Part shown: positions 1 to 9,127 of the stretch, piece by piece
How the letters are laid out: each line of letters begins with the position of its first letter
How positions within the stretch are numbered: the stretch's first letter is position 1
Origin: Litorimonas sp964435725
GTDB lineage: Bacteria; Pseudomonadota; Alphaproteobacteria; Caulobacterales; Maricaulaceae
DNA: 42,377 nt
Assembly: GCA_964435725.1 (NCBI GenBank)
Contig: CAYTAJ010000015.1
Span: forward strand, 1-42,377
Reading direction: 5' to 3'
The notes under the pieces: generated by a model
What the model was told of the DNA's origin: nothing
The model's input: the letters and a program-made list of their open reading frames with translations, nothing else
Database searches by the model: none
Made by a program: the position numbers and the translations under genes

Positions 1-1566
1 GACCCTTGGGATACGCCAAATCTTGATCGCACGAGCGAGGAAGATAAGGCTCGTTATCCTATTCAACACGAAGTCTATGCTTTTAATCAGAACACAAAAC
101 ACTATTGGGTGGAAGATAACAAACATCCTTATGAAACGGCTAAAGGTACAAACTACAAATGGTTTAGAGGGTATCAGACGGGTGGTCGTTCCATCATGTG
201 GGGACGTCAATCCTATCGGATGAGCGAGATTGACTTTGAAGCGAATAAAAAAGACGGTCATGGTGTCGATTGGCCGGTAAGGTATAAAGATATTGCGCCT
301 TGGTACGACAAGGTAGAGTACTTCGCAGGTATTAGTGGCTCAAAAGAAGGCATTGATATTTTGCCTGATGGTGTGTTTCAGCCACCTCATGAGCTAACAT
401 GCGCTGAATTAGAGTTCAAAAAAAGGGTGGAAGCTGCTTTCCCAACGCGGAAAGTCATTCCCGGAAGGTGCGCGAATTTAACCCAGCCTACACCAGAACA
501 AATCGCGCTAGGGCGCGGTCAATGCCAAGCGCGTGATTTGTGTTTCCGGGGCTGCTCATTTGGGGCTTATTTTAATTCTAATGTAGCGACACTACCAGCA
601 GCAAAGAATACGGGTAACCTAACAATGATTACGGATACGGCTGTTTTGAAGGTGGATTATGATGCAGCTACGGGACGGGCAACAGGCGTTCAAACGGTTG
701 ATATTAAAACCAAGCAAATGAAAACCATAACAGCGCGTGTCGTATTCTTGAACGCGTCAACAATCGCAACGACGACAATCTTGTTGAACTCTGCCTCGGA
801 GGCTATGCCAAATGGACTTGCTAATAGTTCAGGACAACTCGGTAAAAATTTGATGGATCATGTGGCTGGGGCTGGTGCCGCCGCTTACATGCCCGGTTTT
901 GAAGAAAAATATCATTACGGTCGTCGCCCTAATGGGTTTTATATTCCGAGGTTTAGAAACCATACAGAAGACAGTGATGATTCCGTCCGAGGCTATGGCT
1001 ATCAAGGCCGCATCTATCGTGAAAACTGGAAAAATGGGGCCTGGAAAGAAGGTATTGGCGCGGACTTTAAAAATAACAATCGCCAACCCGGACGTTGGAG
1101 TATTGGGATTGTCGCATTCTGTGAAATACTGCCTGATGAACGAAATACAGTGACAATTCATCCTTCAAGAACGGATGAGTGGGGCTTACCTGTGCCTGTG
1201 CTGGACCAAAAGCATCGCCAAAATGAAGTCAATCTCATGAAGCATGCAACGCGCGACACAAAGCGTATGTTAGAAGCGGCGGGTATGACAATTTTGGGTG
1301 TCGGTAATCCTGATGACATTACGGCCGAGAACATGTCCCCTCCTGGTCGCGGTATTCACGAAATGGGAACAGCCCGAATGGGGCGTGATCCAAAAACGAG
1401 TGTGCTGAATCAATGGAACCAGTCCTGGGATATTCCGAACCTCTTTATTACGGATGGTTCTTTCATGACGTCAGGAGGCTGCCAGAATCCATCACTCAGC
1501 TATATGGCCTTTTCTGCGCGTGCGGCTGATCATGCGGCTAAACTGATGAAAGACGGCGTAATCTAG
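1..1566 (+). CDS. GMC-type FAD-dependent sugar/alcohol dehydrogenase, copy 1 (5' truncated by window)
   Basis: The reading frame is already open at base 1 (DPWDTPNLD...) and aligns with about residue 50 of the two complete copies downstream, so the start and the FAD-binding GxGxxG lie outside the window. The GMC C-terminal domain is complete, with the catalytic His of HEMGTARMG (codon 1357) and Asn of CQNPS (codon 1486). Cys codons at 523, 541 and 553 form C-x5-C-x3-C, the spacing of the [3Fe-4S] ligands in the catalytic subunit of Burkholderia FAD-glucose dehydrogenase. The family oxidises sugars or glycosides and passes electrons to a cytochrome c. The stop codon directly abuts the GTG of the next copy. 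The substrate cannot be told from sequence; the choline-dehydrogenase branch is less likely because it lacks this Cys motif. Confidence 0.9.
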   Translation, partial: DPWDTPNLDRTSEEDKARYPIQHEVYAFNQNTKHYWVEDNKHPYETAKGTNYKWFRGYQTGGRSIMWGRQSYRMSEIDFEANKKDGHGVDWPVRYKDIAPWYDKVEYFAGISGSKEGIDILPDGVFQPPHELTCAELEFKKRVEAAFPTRKVIPGRCANLTQPTPEQIALGRGQCQARDLCFRGCSFGAYFNSNVATLPAAKNTGNLTMITDTAVLKVDYDAATGRATGVQTVDIKTKQMKTITARVVFLNASTIATTTILLNSASEAMPNGLANSSGQLGKNLMDHVAGAGAAAYMPGFEEKYHYGRRPNGFYIPRFRNHTEDSDDSVRGYGYQGRIYRENWKNGAWKEGIGADFKNNNRQPGRWSIGIVAFCEILPDERNTVTIHPSRTDEWGLPVPVLDQKHRQNEVNLMKHATRDTKRMLEAAGMTILGVGNPDDITAENMSPPGRGIHEMGTARMGRDPKTSVLNQWNQSWDIPNLFITDGSFMTSGGCQNPSLSYMAFSARAADHAAKLMKDGVI

Positions 1567-3264
1567 GTGGCGCAGTTCGACGCCATCATCGTCGGCTCTG
1601 GTATGTCCGGCGGTTGGGTCGCAAAGGAACTCTGTGAAAGAGGGTTAAAAGTGCTCATGTTAGAGCGCAGTAAAGATACAAAACCCGAGAGAGATTATTC
1701 TGATCACCTGCATCCTTGGGAAAAAGATTATTTTGATGAAATTTCGCCAGAAGAAAAAAGGCGTAACTATTTTGTGCAGGGTGACACTTACGCCTTAAAA
1801 AATAGCAACAAGCATTTGTGGATGACGGATGCGGACCAGCCCTATGTGAACCGTTCAGGTCGTTTTAAATGGAGACGTGGTAATCGTGTTGGTGGAAAGT
1901 CACTAATGTGGGGGCGGGCGAGTTATCGTTTAGCGCCCCATGATTTTGAAGCCAATAAACGAGACGGGGAAGGGGTCGATTGGCCCGTCCGATATGATGA
2001 TATTGCGCCTTGGTATGACCGGGTAGAAAAATTTGTCGGTATAGCTGGCAATAGAGACGGGCTAGATCAATTGCCTGACGGCCCTCACTATTTACCCGCT
2101 TATGAATATAATTGTGCAGAGACCGCCTTTAAGACAAAGCTGGAAAACCTCTACCCGAAACGCAATCTAATTATGGGGCGCACAGCGAATTTGAAACGCG
2201 TGACTGAAGAACAAATAGCTTTGGGACGTGGGCAGTGCCAAAGCCGACATTTATGTCATTATGGTTGCTCTTATGGCGCTTATTTTTCTTCAGTTTCGGC
2301 GACACTTCCGGCCGCAAAAAAGACAGGAAATCTTACGCTGCTAAGTGAATCTATTGTGACTAAGGTTCACTATGATCACGATACTAATCGCGTCACAGGG
2401 GTTAGCGTGAAAAATGCTTCTGACGGTTTGATAAGTAAGTACACTGCAAAAGTTGTCTTCCTAAATTCAGGTGCGATTGCAACGCCAATGCTTTTGCTCA
2501 ATTCAGCGAATGAATATATGCCAAACGGCCTGGCTAATCGTTCTGATCAAGTCGGCCGCAATCTTATGGATCACGCGGGCGGTGTGATGATAGAAGCGCG
2601 TGTGCCTGGTTTGACTGATCGACACAGTTTTGGTCGTCGACCTATTGGAACTTATATCCCGCGATATAGAAATTTCCCTGAACAAGAAGAGCCCTATAAA
2701 CGCGGCTGGGGTTATCAAGTCTATTCAGGAAGAATTCGGTGGGGTGGTTGGAAGCAAGGCGTTGGTCAAGCGTTTAAAGATGCCAATCGTCAACCGGGTG
2801 ATTGGGTTGTTATTTTAGATGCGTTTATTGAAATTTTACCGCAATCAGAAAACCGTGTTTCCTTACATAAAACGAAAACAGATAAATGGGGACAACCTAT
2901 TGCTGAGATTGATCTCAGATTAGGAAAAAATGAGCAAGCCTTACAGAATGCGGCTTATGAAGATGCGATTGATATTTTTACTGAGTCCGGTTTCACAAAT
3001 ATAAGAGATATTCAAAATCCTAAAAATAGTTCGGCAGATACAGGGGGGCGTAATCACGAAATGGGAACTGCCAGAATGGGACGTAATCCAAAAACGTCTG
3101 TTCTGAATGCTTGGAACCAATCGCATGATATTCCAAATTTGTTCATTACGGATGGGTCTTTTATGACCTCATCGGCCTGCCAAAACCCATCCCTGACTTA
3201 CATGGCTTTCTCAGCACGAGCTGCCAATCATGCGGCTGACCTGCTTCAGGGAGGACAATTGTAA
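1567..3264 (+). CDS. GMC-type FAD-dependent sugar/alcohol dehydrogenase, copy 2
   Basis: A complete 565-residue GMC oxidoreductase. The N-terminal FAD dinucleotide motif VGSGMSGG is at residues 9-16, with the flavin-contacting GRANL/GNLTLL segments further on. C224, C230 and C234 give the C-x5-C-x3-C pattern expected to hold a [3Fe-4S] cluster. H497 (HEMGTARMG) and N540 (CQNPS) are the GMC catalytic pair. The start is a GTG immediately after the previous stop; MAQFDAIIVGSG lines up with MPDFDAIVVGSG of copy 3. No signal peptide is visible. Enzymes of this group usually reach the periplasm with a small Tat-signal partner subunit, which is not in this window. The next gene overlaps through TAATG. 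Function as a glycoside or sugar dehydrogenase is inferred from family and neighbours. Confidence 0.93.
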   Translation: MAQFDAIIVGSGMSGGWVAKELCERGLKVLMLERSKDTKPERDYSDHLHPWEKDYFDEISPEEKRRNYFVQGDTYALKNSNKHLWMTDADQPYVNRSGRFKWRRGNRVGGKSLMWGRASYRLAPHDFEANKRDGEGVDWPVRYDDIAPWYDRVEKFVGIAGNRDGLDQLPDGPHYLPAYEYNCAETAFKTKLENLYPKRNLIMGRTANLKRVTEEQIALGRGQCQSRHLCHYGCSYGAYFSSVSATLPAAKKTGNLTLLSESIVTKVHYDHDTNRVTGVSVKNASDGLISKYTAKVVFLNSGAIATPMLLLNSANEYMPNGLANRSDQVGRNLMDHAGGVMIEARVPGLTDRHSFGRRPIGTYIPRYRNFPEQEEPYKRGWGYQVYSGRIRWGGWKQGVGQAFKDANRQPGDWVVILDAFIEILPQSENRVSLHKTKTDKWGQPIAEIDLRLGKNEQALQNAAYEDAIDIFTESGFTNIRDIQNPKNSSADTGGRNHEMGTARMGRNPKTSVLNAWNQSHDIPNLFITDGSFMTSSACQNPSLTYMAFSARAANHAADLLQGGQL

Positions 3265-4949
3265 TGCCTGATTTTGATGCCATCGTTGTGGGCTCAGGTA
3301 TGTCCGGAGGGTGGTCTGCCAAAGAACTTTGTGAGCGTGGTCTGAAGACTTTAGTTTTGGAAAAAGGGCCGGATATTGATCCAGCAAAAGACTATACGGA
3401 TATGATGGATCCGTGGGACAAGAAGTTTCTGGATCGTGTTCGTCCCGAAGAAGCCAATCGCGATTACAAAGTTCAGAAAGATGTTTATGTCTTTTTCGAA
3501 AGTACCAAGCATCTTTGGGCGAATGACCGGATTTACCCCTATACGACTGAACCCGGCACTGGATATGAGTGGTTGCGAGGGCATCATGTTGGTGGGCGAA
3601 GTTTATTATGGGCGCGAATGTCTTTTCGATTTTCTGACCATGATTTTGAAGCCAATAAAGCCGATGGTGTCGGTGTTGATTGGCCTATTCGATATAATGA
3701 CCTCGAGCCTTGGTATGACAAGGTTGAAGAGTTTGTGGGTGTTTCAGGGTCTTATGAAGGTTTAGGCCAGTTGCCGGATGGAAAATTCCTACCGCCATTT
3801 GAAATGGATTGTGCTGAGAAACTACTCAAACAAAAATTGCTTGAAAATTATGATGATCGTACGCTTATGGTCGCGCGGGTTGCAAATTTAAAACGTGCCA
3901 CGGACGAACATATCGCTTTGGGCAGAGGGCCCTGTCAGTCGCGAAATCACTGCTTTCGCGGGTGCTCATTTGGGGCCTATTTCAGTTCAAACTCAGCGAC
4001 ATTACCGGCCGCAAAACGCACAGGAAACCTAACCTTACGGCCAGACTCAATTGTTCATTCGCTCGTTTATGATGAAAAGACAAAGCGGGTGAGTGGTGTA
4101 CGCGTCATTGATCGTGTTACAAAAGAAACCCAAACCTATACTGCGAAGGTCGTCTTTTTAAACGCATCGGCAATCCCGACATCGATGATTTTGTTAAACT
4201 CAAAATCAAAAGCTTTTCCAAATGGCTTGGCGAATAGCTCTGATCAGGTGGGACGTAATTTGATGGACCATGTAGCTGGTGCAAGAGTAAGTGCCGTTAT
4301 TAAAGGGCTTGAAGACAAGTATTATTATGGGCGTCGACCAGCTTGCGGCTATATTCCGCGATATGTGAATTATCCTGAATATAATAAACCCTATAAGCGC
4401 GGTTTCGCTTTCCAAGTTTATACGCAAAGAGACAGTTGGACGGGAAGTCGTCCAGGTATTGGGGCTGATTTCAAACAGGCTAACCAAACGCCGGGCGACT
4501 GGCTCATTACGCTTGATGCTTATGCAGAGGTTTTACCTGATCCGGATAATCGTGTGACGCTTTCAAAAACAAAAGACCAATGGGGGCTCAATGTTCCACA
4601 CATGGATGCGAAAATGGGCCCCAATGAAACAGCCTTGCTGGAAGCGGCTTCAAAGGACGGCATCGATATTCTAACAAAGGCAGGGTTTAGCAATATTAAG
4701 GCCTCTGAGGTGAAAGCCACGAAACCCGGCAATCGCATTCATGAAATGGGAACAGCGCGAATGGGACGAGACCCAAAAACTTCTGTTCTTAATAAATGGA
4801 ATCAAGCTTGGGATGTCGACAATCTCTTTATCTCGGATGGGGCTGCGATGACATCCTCAGCCATACAGAATCCATCGATTACTTATATGGCGCTATCGGC
4901 GCGGGCTGCGAATTATGCGGCAGATCTTATTGAACAGGGAGTACTCTAA
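3264..4949 (+). CDS. GMC-type FAD-dependent sugar/alcohol dehydrogenase, copy 3
   Basis: A complete 561-residue paralogue of the two preceding genes, with the same architecture: VGSGMSGG FAD loop at residues 9-16, C224/C230/C234 in C-x5-C-x3-C, and catalytic H493 and N536. The residue before the QNPS motif differs (SAIQNPS here, GCQNPS and ACQNPS in copies 1 and 2), as does the insert near residue 430, so substrate preference may differ. A strong AGGGAGG ribosome-binding site lies at 3248-3254, and the start overlaps the previous stop as TAATG. The stop overlaps the next start in the same way, so at least four genes are translationally coupled. Such dehydrogenases commonly oxidise the C3 or C1 hydroxyl of sugars; which applies here is unknown. 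Confidence 0.93.
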   Translation: MPDFDAIVVGSGMSGGWSAKELCERGLKTLVLEKGPDIDPAKDYTDMMDPWDKKFLDRVRPEEANRDYKVQKDVYVFFESTKHLWANDRIYPYTTEPGTGYEWLRGHHVGGRSLLWARMSFRFSDHDFEANKADGVGVDWPIRYNDLEPWYDKVEEFVGVSGSYEGLGQLPDGKFLPPFEMDCAEKLLKQKLLENYDDRTLMVARVANLKRATDEHIALGRGPCQSRNHCFRGCSFGAYFSSNSATLPAAKRTGNLTLRPDSIVHSLVYDEKTKRVSGVRVIDRVTKETQTYTAKVVFLNASAIPTSMILLNSKSKAFPNGLANSSDQVGRNLMDHVAGARVSAVIKGLEDKYYYGRRPACGYIPRYVNYPEYNKPYKRGFAFQVYTQRDSWTGSRPGIGADFKQANQTPGDWLITLDAYAEVLPDPDNRVTLSKTKDQWGLNVPHMDAKMGPNETALLEAASKDGIDILTKAGFSNIKASEVKATKPGNRIHEMGTARMGRDPKTSVLNKWNQAWDVDNLFISDGAAMTSSAIQNPSITYMALSARAANYAADLIEQGVL

Positions 4950-5830
4950 TGTCCTTATCCAGACGTGATTTTTTTATCTGTACAGGGTCCGCCATTGCGT
5001 TAAGCGCTTGCAGAGGGGTAACGGCGCCAAGCCGCCAGATTTCAAATATTGGGATACAAACTTACACCTTCAGAGATATGCTGGGGCAAGATTTCCGTGG
5101 CACTTTCCAAATGTTAAAAGATATCGGCTATGATTACGTTGAATTGAACGAACGCAATTATGCCGAAAGAACGCCTGAACAATTGAAAGCCGTCCTTGAT
5201 GATGTGGGTCTACCTTCACCCGCCACCCATATCAGCTACGGTAACCTTCGTGACAATGTGCCCGGACTAGTACAGACAGCGAAGACGCTTAATTGTGAGT
5301 ATATGATTTTGCCTTATATAGCGGATCAAGAAAGAAGTCTTGAAGACTGGAAGCGTCATGCGGCTCTTATGAACGCATCAGGTGAACAACTGGCAGATGC
5401 AGGTATAAAATTTGCCTATCATAATCACCAATTCGAATTTGATGATCTCGGCGGTGGCACCACAGCTATGGAACTATTGATGAATGAAACAGACCCGCGG
5501 TTTGTTTGTTTTGAACTAGACTTTTTCTGGGCCTATTTGGCAAAGCAGGATATCCCAGCCTTGTTCAAAAAATATCCAGGCCGTTTTCATCTTAGCCATG
5601 TCAAAGATATGAAAGGTGATCCAGATTCGGCCATAGGAATGGCTTATGAAACCATCCATCAAGAACTCATGGTCGACGTTGGGCAGGGTGATATTCCTTT
5701 TAATGAATATCTCACTCTGAACGATGTGTCGGGTATGACCTATTTCATCGCGGAGCACGATGGGCCAAAGAAACCTTACGCACAGGCGGCTCGAAATATG
5801 TATCAAGGGATGAAAGATATTCGTTTCTAA
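4949..5830 (+). CDS. Tat-exported lipoprotein, sugar-phosphate isomerase/epimerase-type TIM barrel
   Basis: A 293-residue protein. The N-terminus has a twin-arginine motif (SRRDFF, residues 4-9), a hydrophobic stretch and a lipobox LSAC with C21, so it is predicted to be exported folded and lipid-anchored. The remainder is an AP-endonuclease-2-like TIM barrel with candidate metal and active-site residues in VELNERN, YHNHQFEF, CFELDFFW, SHVKD and IAEHDGPK. Members of this family next to GMC dehydrogenases include enzymes that isomerise or cleave 3-keto-glycosides. The role here, processing the keto-sugar made by the three upstream dehydrogenases, is inferred from the coupled operon (TAATG overlap). 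A TatABC system lies at 37310-38681. It is the last gene of the operon. Confidence 0.88.
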   Translation: MSLSRRDFFICTGSAIALSACRGVTAPSRQISNIGIQTYTFRDMLGQDFRGTFQMLKDIGYDYVELNERNYAERTPEQLKAVLDDVGLPSPATHISYGNLRDNVPGLVQTAKTLNCEYMILPYIADQERSLEDWKRHAALMNASGEQLADAGIKFAYHNHQFEFDDLGGGTTAMELLMNETDPRFVCFELDFFWAYLAKQDIPALFKKYPGRFHLSHVKDMKGDPDSAIGMAYETIHQELMVDVGQGDIPFNEYLTLNDVSGMTYFIAEHDGPKKPYAQAARNMYQGMKDIRF

Positions 5831-5994
5831 GAGAGCCATACAACGGTTTTCATACGGTCATTCATATTATCATAGTGGCGTGGTTTGCTCCGCTACCTTA
5901 TGTCCTGCGTAATAGAGTTAGATTTAGGCCCAGAGTGCTTTACCACTTGGCGACCAAATCAAATGAATAAGCAGATATTCGAGAGAGGGTAGAT

Positions 5995-7173
5995 ATGAGT
6001 GACTTGAATGCCTTTAAACTGGAAACACGGGCTTGGTTAGAAGAAAACTGCCCGCCTGAAATGCGCGAGCCTATAAAGTCTGATGCCGATGCCTGTTGGG
6101 GAGGACGCAATTGGACGTTCCAAAGTGAAGCCCAAAAGGTTTGGTTAGAGCGCATGGTCGCCAAAGGCTGGACTGTTCCGACTTGGCCGAAAGAATATGG
6201 CGGGGCAGGACTGTCTCGTGCGGAAGAAGCCGTGTTGTTAAAAGAAATGGCCCGTATTAATGCGCGCTCTCCGCTTTCCAGCTTCGGTATTTGGATGCTT
6301 GGGCCAGCTTTGCTGAAGTTCGGCAATGAGGCGCAAAAGGCAGAACATCTTCCAAAAATTGCCCGCGGAGAAATTCGTTGGTGCCAAGGCTATTCTGAAC
6401 CGAATGCAGGGTCAGATTTGGCCTCTCTTGCGACAAAAGCCGAAGATAAAGGAGACCATTATTTGGTGAATGGTCAGAAAGTTTGGACGTCCTATGCCGA
6501 TAAAGCGGATTGGATTTTCTGCCTTGTGCGGACGGATAATTCGGGGCGGAAACATGACGGTATTTCATTCGTTCTTTTCGATATGGAAACTGAAGGCGTG
6601 GAAGCGCGTCCTATCACGCTTATCTCCGGTAAATCGGCTTTCTGTGAAACATTCCTGACCGATGTGAAAGTGCCCAAGCAAAACCTTGTGGGTGTTGAGG
6701 GCAAAGGCTGGTCAATCGCGAAATATCTTCTGACGCATGAGCGTGAGATGATTGGCGGACAAGGTGAGGGTTTCGCGCGCCCTATGCACGAAGTTGCGGC
6801 AGGCATTCTTGGCCTTGAAAACGGTATGCTCGCAGACTCAATGCTACGTGCCAAAATTGCCGAAGCTGAAATCGATGAATGGGCCTTTAATCTGACAATG
6901 AAAAGAAAGCTGGCCGAAGCGAAAGCAGGGGCCTCTTTGGGCGCTGATAGCTCCATGCTGAAATATTACGGGACTGAGCTGAATAAGCGTCGTTACGAAT
7001 TGATGATGGATGCCGCCGGCCACGATGGTCTTGAATGGGAAGGTGAGCGTTCTGACGATGGTAAACTTGCTCGTGATTGGCTGCGTACAAAAGCTAACTC
7101 AATTGAAGGCGGTACATCCGAAGTGCAGTTGAATATCATTTCGAAACATATTCTACAGCTTCCAGGGGCTTAA
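5995..7173 (+). CDS. Acyl-CoA dehydrogenase, catalytic subunit of a pair
   Basis: A 392-residue acyl-CoA dehydrogenase. The three family parts are present: an N-terminal helical domain; the middle beta domain with the FAD/substrate segment QGYSEPNAGSDLA (about residues 131-143) and VWTSYADKADW; and a C-terminal helical domain ending in IEGGTSEVQ. E371 in this last motif aligns with the usual catalytic base. The start is the ATG behind GAGAGAGGG. Only 3 bases separate it from a second acyl-CoA dehydrogenase, so the two probably form a heteromer. The acyl substrate is unknown; such pairs often act on branched, cyclic or sterol-derived CoA esters, so a simple fatty-acid beta-oxidation role should not be assumed. 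Confidence 0.93.
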   Translation: MSDLNAFKLETRAWLEENCPPEMREPIKSDADACWGGRNWTFQSEAQKVWLERMVAKGWTVPTWPKEYGGAGLSRAEEAVLLKEMARINARSPLSSFGIWMLGPALLKFGNEAQKAEHLPKIARGEIRWCQGYSEPNAGSDLASLATKAEDKGDHYLVNGQKVWTSYADKADWIFCLVRTDNSGRKHDGISFVLFDMETEGVEARPITLISGKSAFCETFLTDVKVPKQNLVGVEGKGWSIAKYLLTHEREMIGGQGEGFARPMHEVAAGILGLENGMLADSMLRAKIAEAEIDEWAFNLTMKRKLAEAKAGASLGADSSMLKYYGTELNKRRYELMMDAAGHDGLEWEGERSDDGKLARDWLRTKANSIEGGTSEVQLNIISKHILQLPGA

Positions 7174-7176
7174 CAC

Positions 7177-8313
7177 ATGGCATTGCTTTTAAATGATGAT
7201 GAGAAAATGCTCAGCGAAACAGCTGAAGGTTTTTTCAAAGATAAAGCACCGGTATCTGAGCTAAGAAAACTTCGCGATATGCGTGATGAACATGGCTATT
7301 CGCAAAGTCTCTGGTCGGAAATGGCAGAGATGGGTTTTGCTGGTGTTCTTGTGCCGGAAGATCAAGGCGGCGTGGACATGGGTGTAACAGCCGCTGGTCT
7401 ATTAGCCGAACAGATGGGGCGTAACTTAAGTGCATCGCCTTTCTTCTCGACATCAGTATTATCCGCCACAGCCTTGAAAAATAGCGGTGGTGATCTCGCT
7501 AAGGCGTGGCTAGAAAAAATCTCTGGGGGTGAGGCCGTCGTCTCTTTCGCCTTGGATGAAGGGCCAAAACATAATCCATTGGCCACCGATTCCCGCGCTA
7601 CTCGGTCCGGCAATGGCTTTAAAATAAGCGGTAGCAAAGCCATGGTTTTAGATGCGCATATAGCCGATGCCCATATCGTGGTTGCGCGCACAAGCGGAGA
7701 ACCAGGAGATCGTGAAGGTTTAAGTCTGTTCCTCGTAGAGAAGGATGCGAAAAACTTAGATGTTGAACGCACGATTATGGTGGATAGCCGAAACGCAGGT
7801 CGATTAGAGCTTGATGATGTCGAAGTCACGGCGGATGCTTTATTAGGTGAGCTCGATAAAGGAGCAGAAATCCTCGATCGCGTCTTGGGAGCAGGACGTG
7901 CGGTCTTGGCGGCTGAAATGCTGGGCGCTAGTTCACAAGCGTTTGAAGATACCGTGGCCTATATCAAAGAGCGCAAGCAGTTCGGTAAAATTATCGGCGA
8001 GTTCCAAGCTCTACAGCATAGAGCCTCACATTTATATTCAGAGATGGAGCTTTGTCGCTCCGCAGTCTTAGGCGCGTTAAGTGCAATAGATGAAGGCGAT
8101 GAAAATGCCCTGTTGCTCGCGGGCATGGCGAAAGCAAAATTAGGCCAAGTTGCGAAACTTGCGGCGTTAGAAGGCATTCAAATGCACGGTGGTGTCGGGA
8201 TGACCGACGAATATGATATTGGTCTCTTCTTGAAACGCATTCGTGTCTTGCAAGAATTACTAGGAGACGGTCATTTCCATCTCAATGATTTCGCAAAATC
8301 GAACGGTTATTAA
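7177..8313 (+). CDS. Acyl-CoA dehydrogenase-like partner subunit lacking the usual catalytic Glu motif
   Basis: A 378-residue member of the acyl-CoA dehydrogenase family. The N-terminal domain (EDQGGVDMGVTAAGLLAEQMG) and the C-terminal R-x-x-FGKxIGEFQALQ segment and GIQMHGGVGMTDEYDIG are easy to see. The expected (Y/I)EGT-S-E/Q-x-Q motif near the C-terminus is replaced by LGDGHFHLNDF, so the usual catalytic Glu appears missing. It starts 3 bases after the catalytic acyl-CoA dehydrogenase, which suggests an alpha2beta2 enzyme in which this subunit has a structural or FAD-binding role, as known for paired actinobacterial FadE/ChsE enzymes. It ends one base before the stop of the convergent CAP gene. 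Confidence 0.9.
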   Translation: MALLLNDDEKMLSETAEGFFKDKAPVSELRKLRDMRDEHGYSQSLWSEMAEMGFAGVLVPEDQGGVDMGVTAAGLLAEQMGRNLSASPFFSTSVLSATALKNSGGDLAKAWLEKISGGEAVVSFALDEGPKHNPLATDSRATRSGNGFKISGSKAMVLDAHIADAHIVVARTSGEPGDREGLSLFLVEKDAKNLDVERTIMVDSRNAGRLELDDVEVTADALLGELDKGAEILDRVLGAGRAVLAAEMLGASSQAFEDTVAYIKERKQFGKIIGEFQALQHRASHLYSEMELCRSAVLGALSAIDEGDENALLLAGMAKAKLGQVAKLAALEGIQMHGGVGMTDEYDIGLFLKRIRVLQELLGDGHFHLNDFAKSNGY

Positions 8314-8314
8314 G

Positions 8315-9034
8315 CTAATTCGTCTGTAGATTATATGTTGTTGCAACGCCCTCTAGGGGGCTTGCGACCAACATGGCCCAATAAGTTGAATAGGTCGTTG
8401 TCGGCTCATAAACCAAGGCTATACCGAAATCGACGACGTCATCGCGTAACAAATTTTCGTTATGGCCGGGGCTGTCTTTCCAAGCCTGAAACACTTTATC
8501 CCAGCTTTTCTGACCTGTGGCGACGTTCTCGCCTGCAATGGAGAAATAATACCCTTGTCTTTGGGTCCGTTCGCCATGACTGGAACCATCCGTTCCCGTA
8601 TGTGAAATGATACCCGCTTGGGCGAGGTCTCTTGCGTGAAATTCGGAAGCCAGATTTAGACGCTGATTAAGACGAACAGGACCTAGGCCATATTCTGCGC
8701 GATAGGCGTTTAAGTCTGCGACAGCAATATTCAGATCAAGAGGCTCCGGCGGTTGATTGGGGAATACAGCATTTTCACCGAAACCATTATTGAGCCGACA
8801 TTGTGCCTCGGGTTTTGTGACGTCCGGTTGATAAGTCACAGCGCCTCGACATTTTGTGTCAGCCTTACAAAGGGCAGAACATTCTTCGGGGGATGTTACG
8901 GGATGAATGGCATAGGTTCCATCATCCTCTTTAAACTCGCCTAACTTGCCTTCAACAGAATGGGCAACGGAGGCAATTCCAATAAAAGCGGATACAGAGA
9001 ATAGGAATAGTCCTGACTTCATCGTCAATGCCAT
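8315..9034 (-). CDS. Secreted CAP/SCP-domain protein with N-terminal PAN-like Cys-rich module
   Basis: A 239-residue protein with a Sec signal peptide (cleavage probably after AHS, about residue 26). A short four-Cys module follows (EECSALCKADTKCRG ... QCRLNN), which resembles a PAN/Apple domain. The second half is a CAP (SCP/PR-1) domain with NAYRAEYGLGPVRLN, EFHARDLAQAGIISHTG, AGENVA and AWKDSPGHNENLL, including the paired His and Glu cavity residues. CAP proteins are extracytoplasmic and act in varied ways, so no reaction can be given. The ATG follows a good GGAGAG site. The gene is convergent with the acyl-CoA dehydrogenase pair and has about 90 bases between it and the PBP gene, so it may have its own promoter. 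Confidence 0.87.
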   Translation of the reverse strand: MALTMKSGLFLFSVSAFIGIASVAHSVEGKLGEFKEDDGTYAIHPVTSPEECSALCKADTKCRGAVTYQPDVTKPEAQCRLNNGFGENAVFPNQPPEPLDLNIAVADLNAYRAEYGLGPVRLNQRLNLASEFHARDLAQAGIISHTGTDGSSHGERTQRQGYYFSIAGENVATGQKSWDKVFQAWKDSPGHNENLLRDDVVDFGIALVYEPTTTYSTYWAMLVASPLEGVATTYNLQTN

Positions 9035-9127
9035 ACCGACTCTCCTTCGTTCTAAAAAGGATAGATGGCAGTAAAATCCCTACTGAAAGGTTATCAGCGG
9101 CGTTAATAATCTGTCAGAATGTGTTAA

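Noticed and set aside
6492..7829. Long open frames on the reverse strand inside the acyl-CoA dehydrogenase genes (154 and 155 codons)
   Set aside because: They lie fully inside two clear forward genes, show Ser/Arg-rich composition typical of antisense frames, and have no recognisable motifs.
8335..8944. Forward frames over the CAP gene
   Set aside because: The reverse strand holds a signal peptide and CAP domain with a good ribosome-binding site; the forward frames have no motif.
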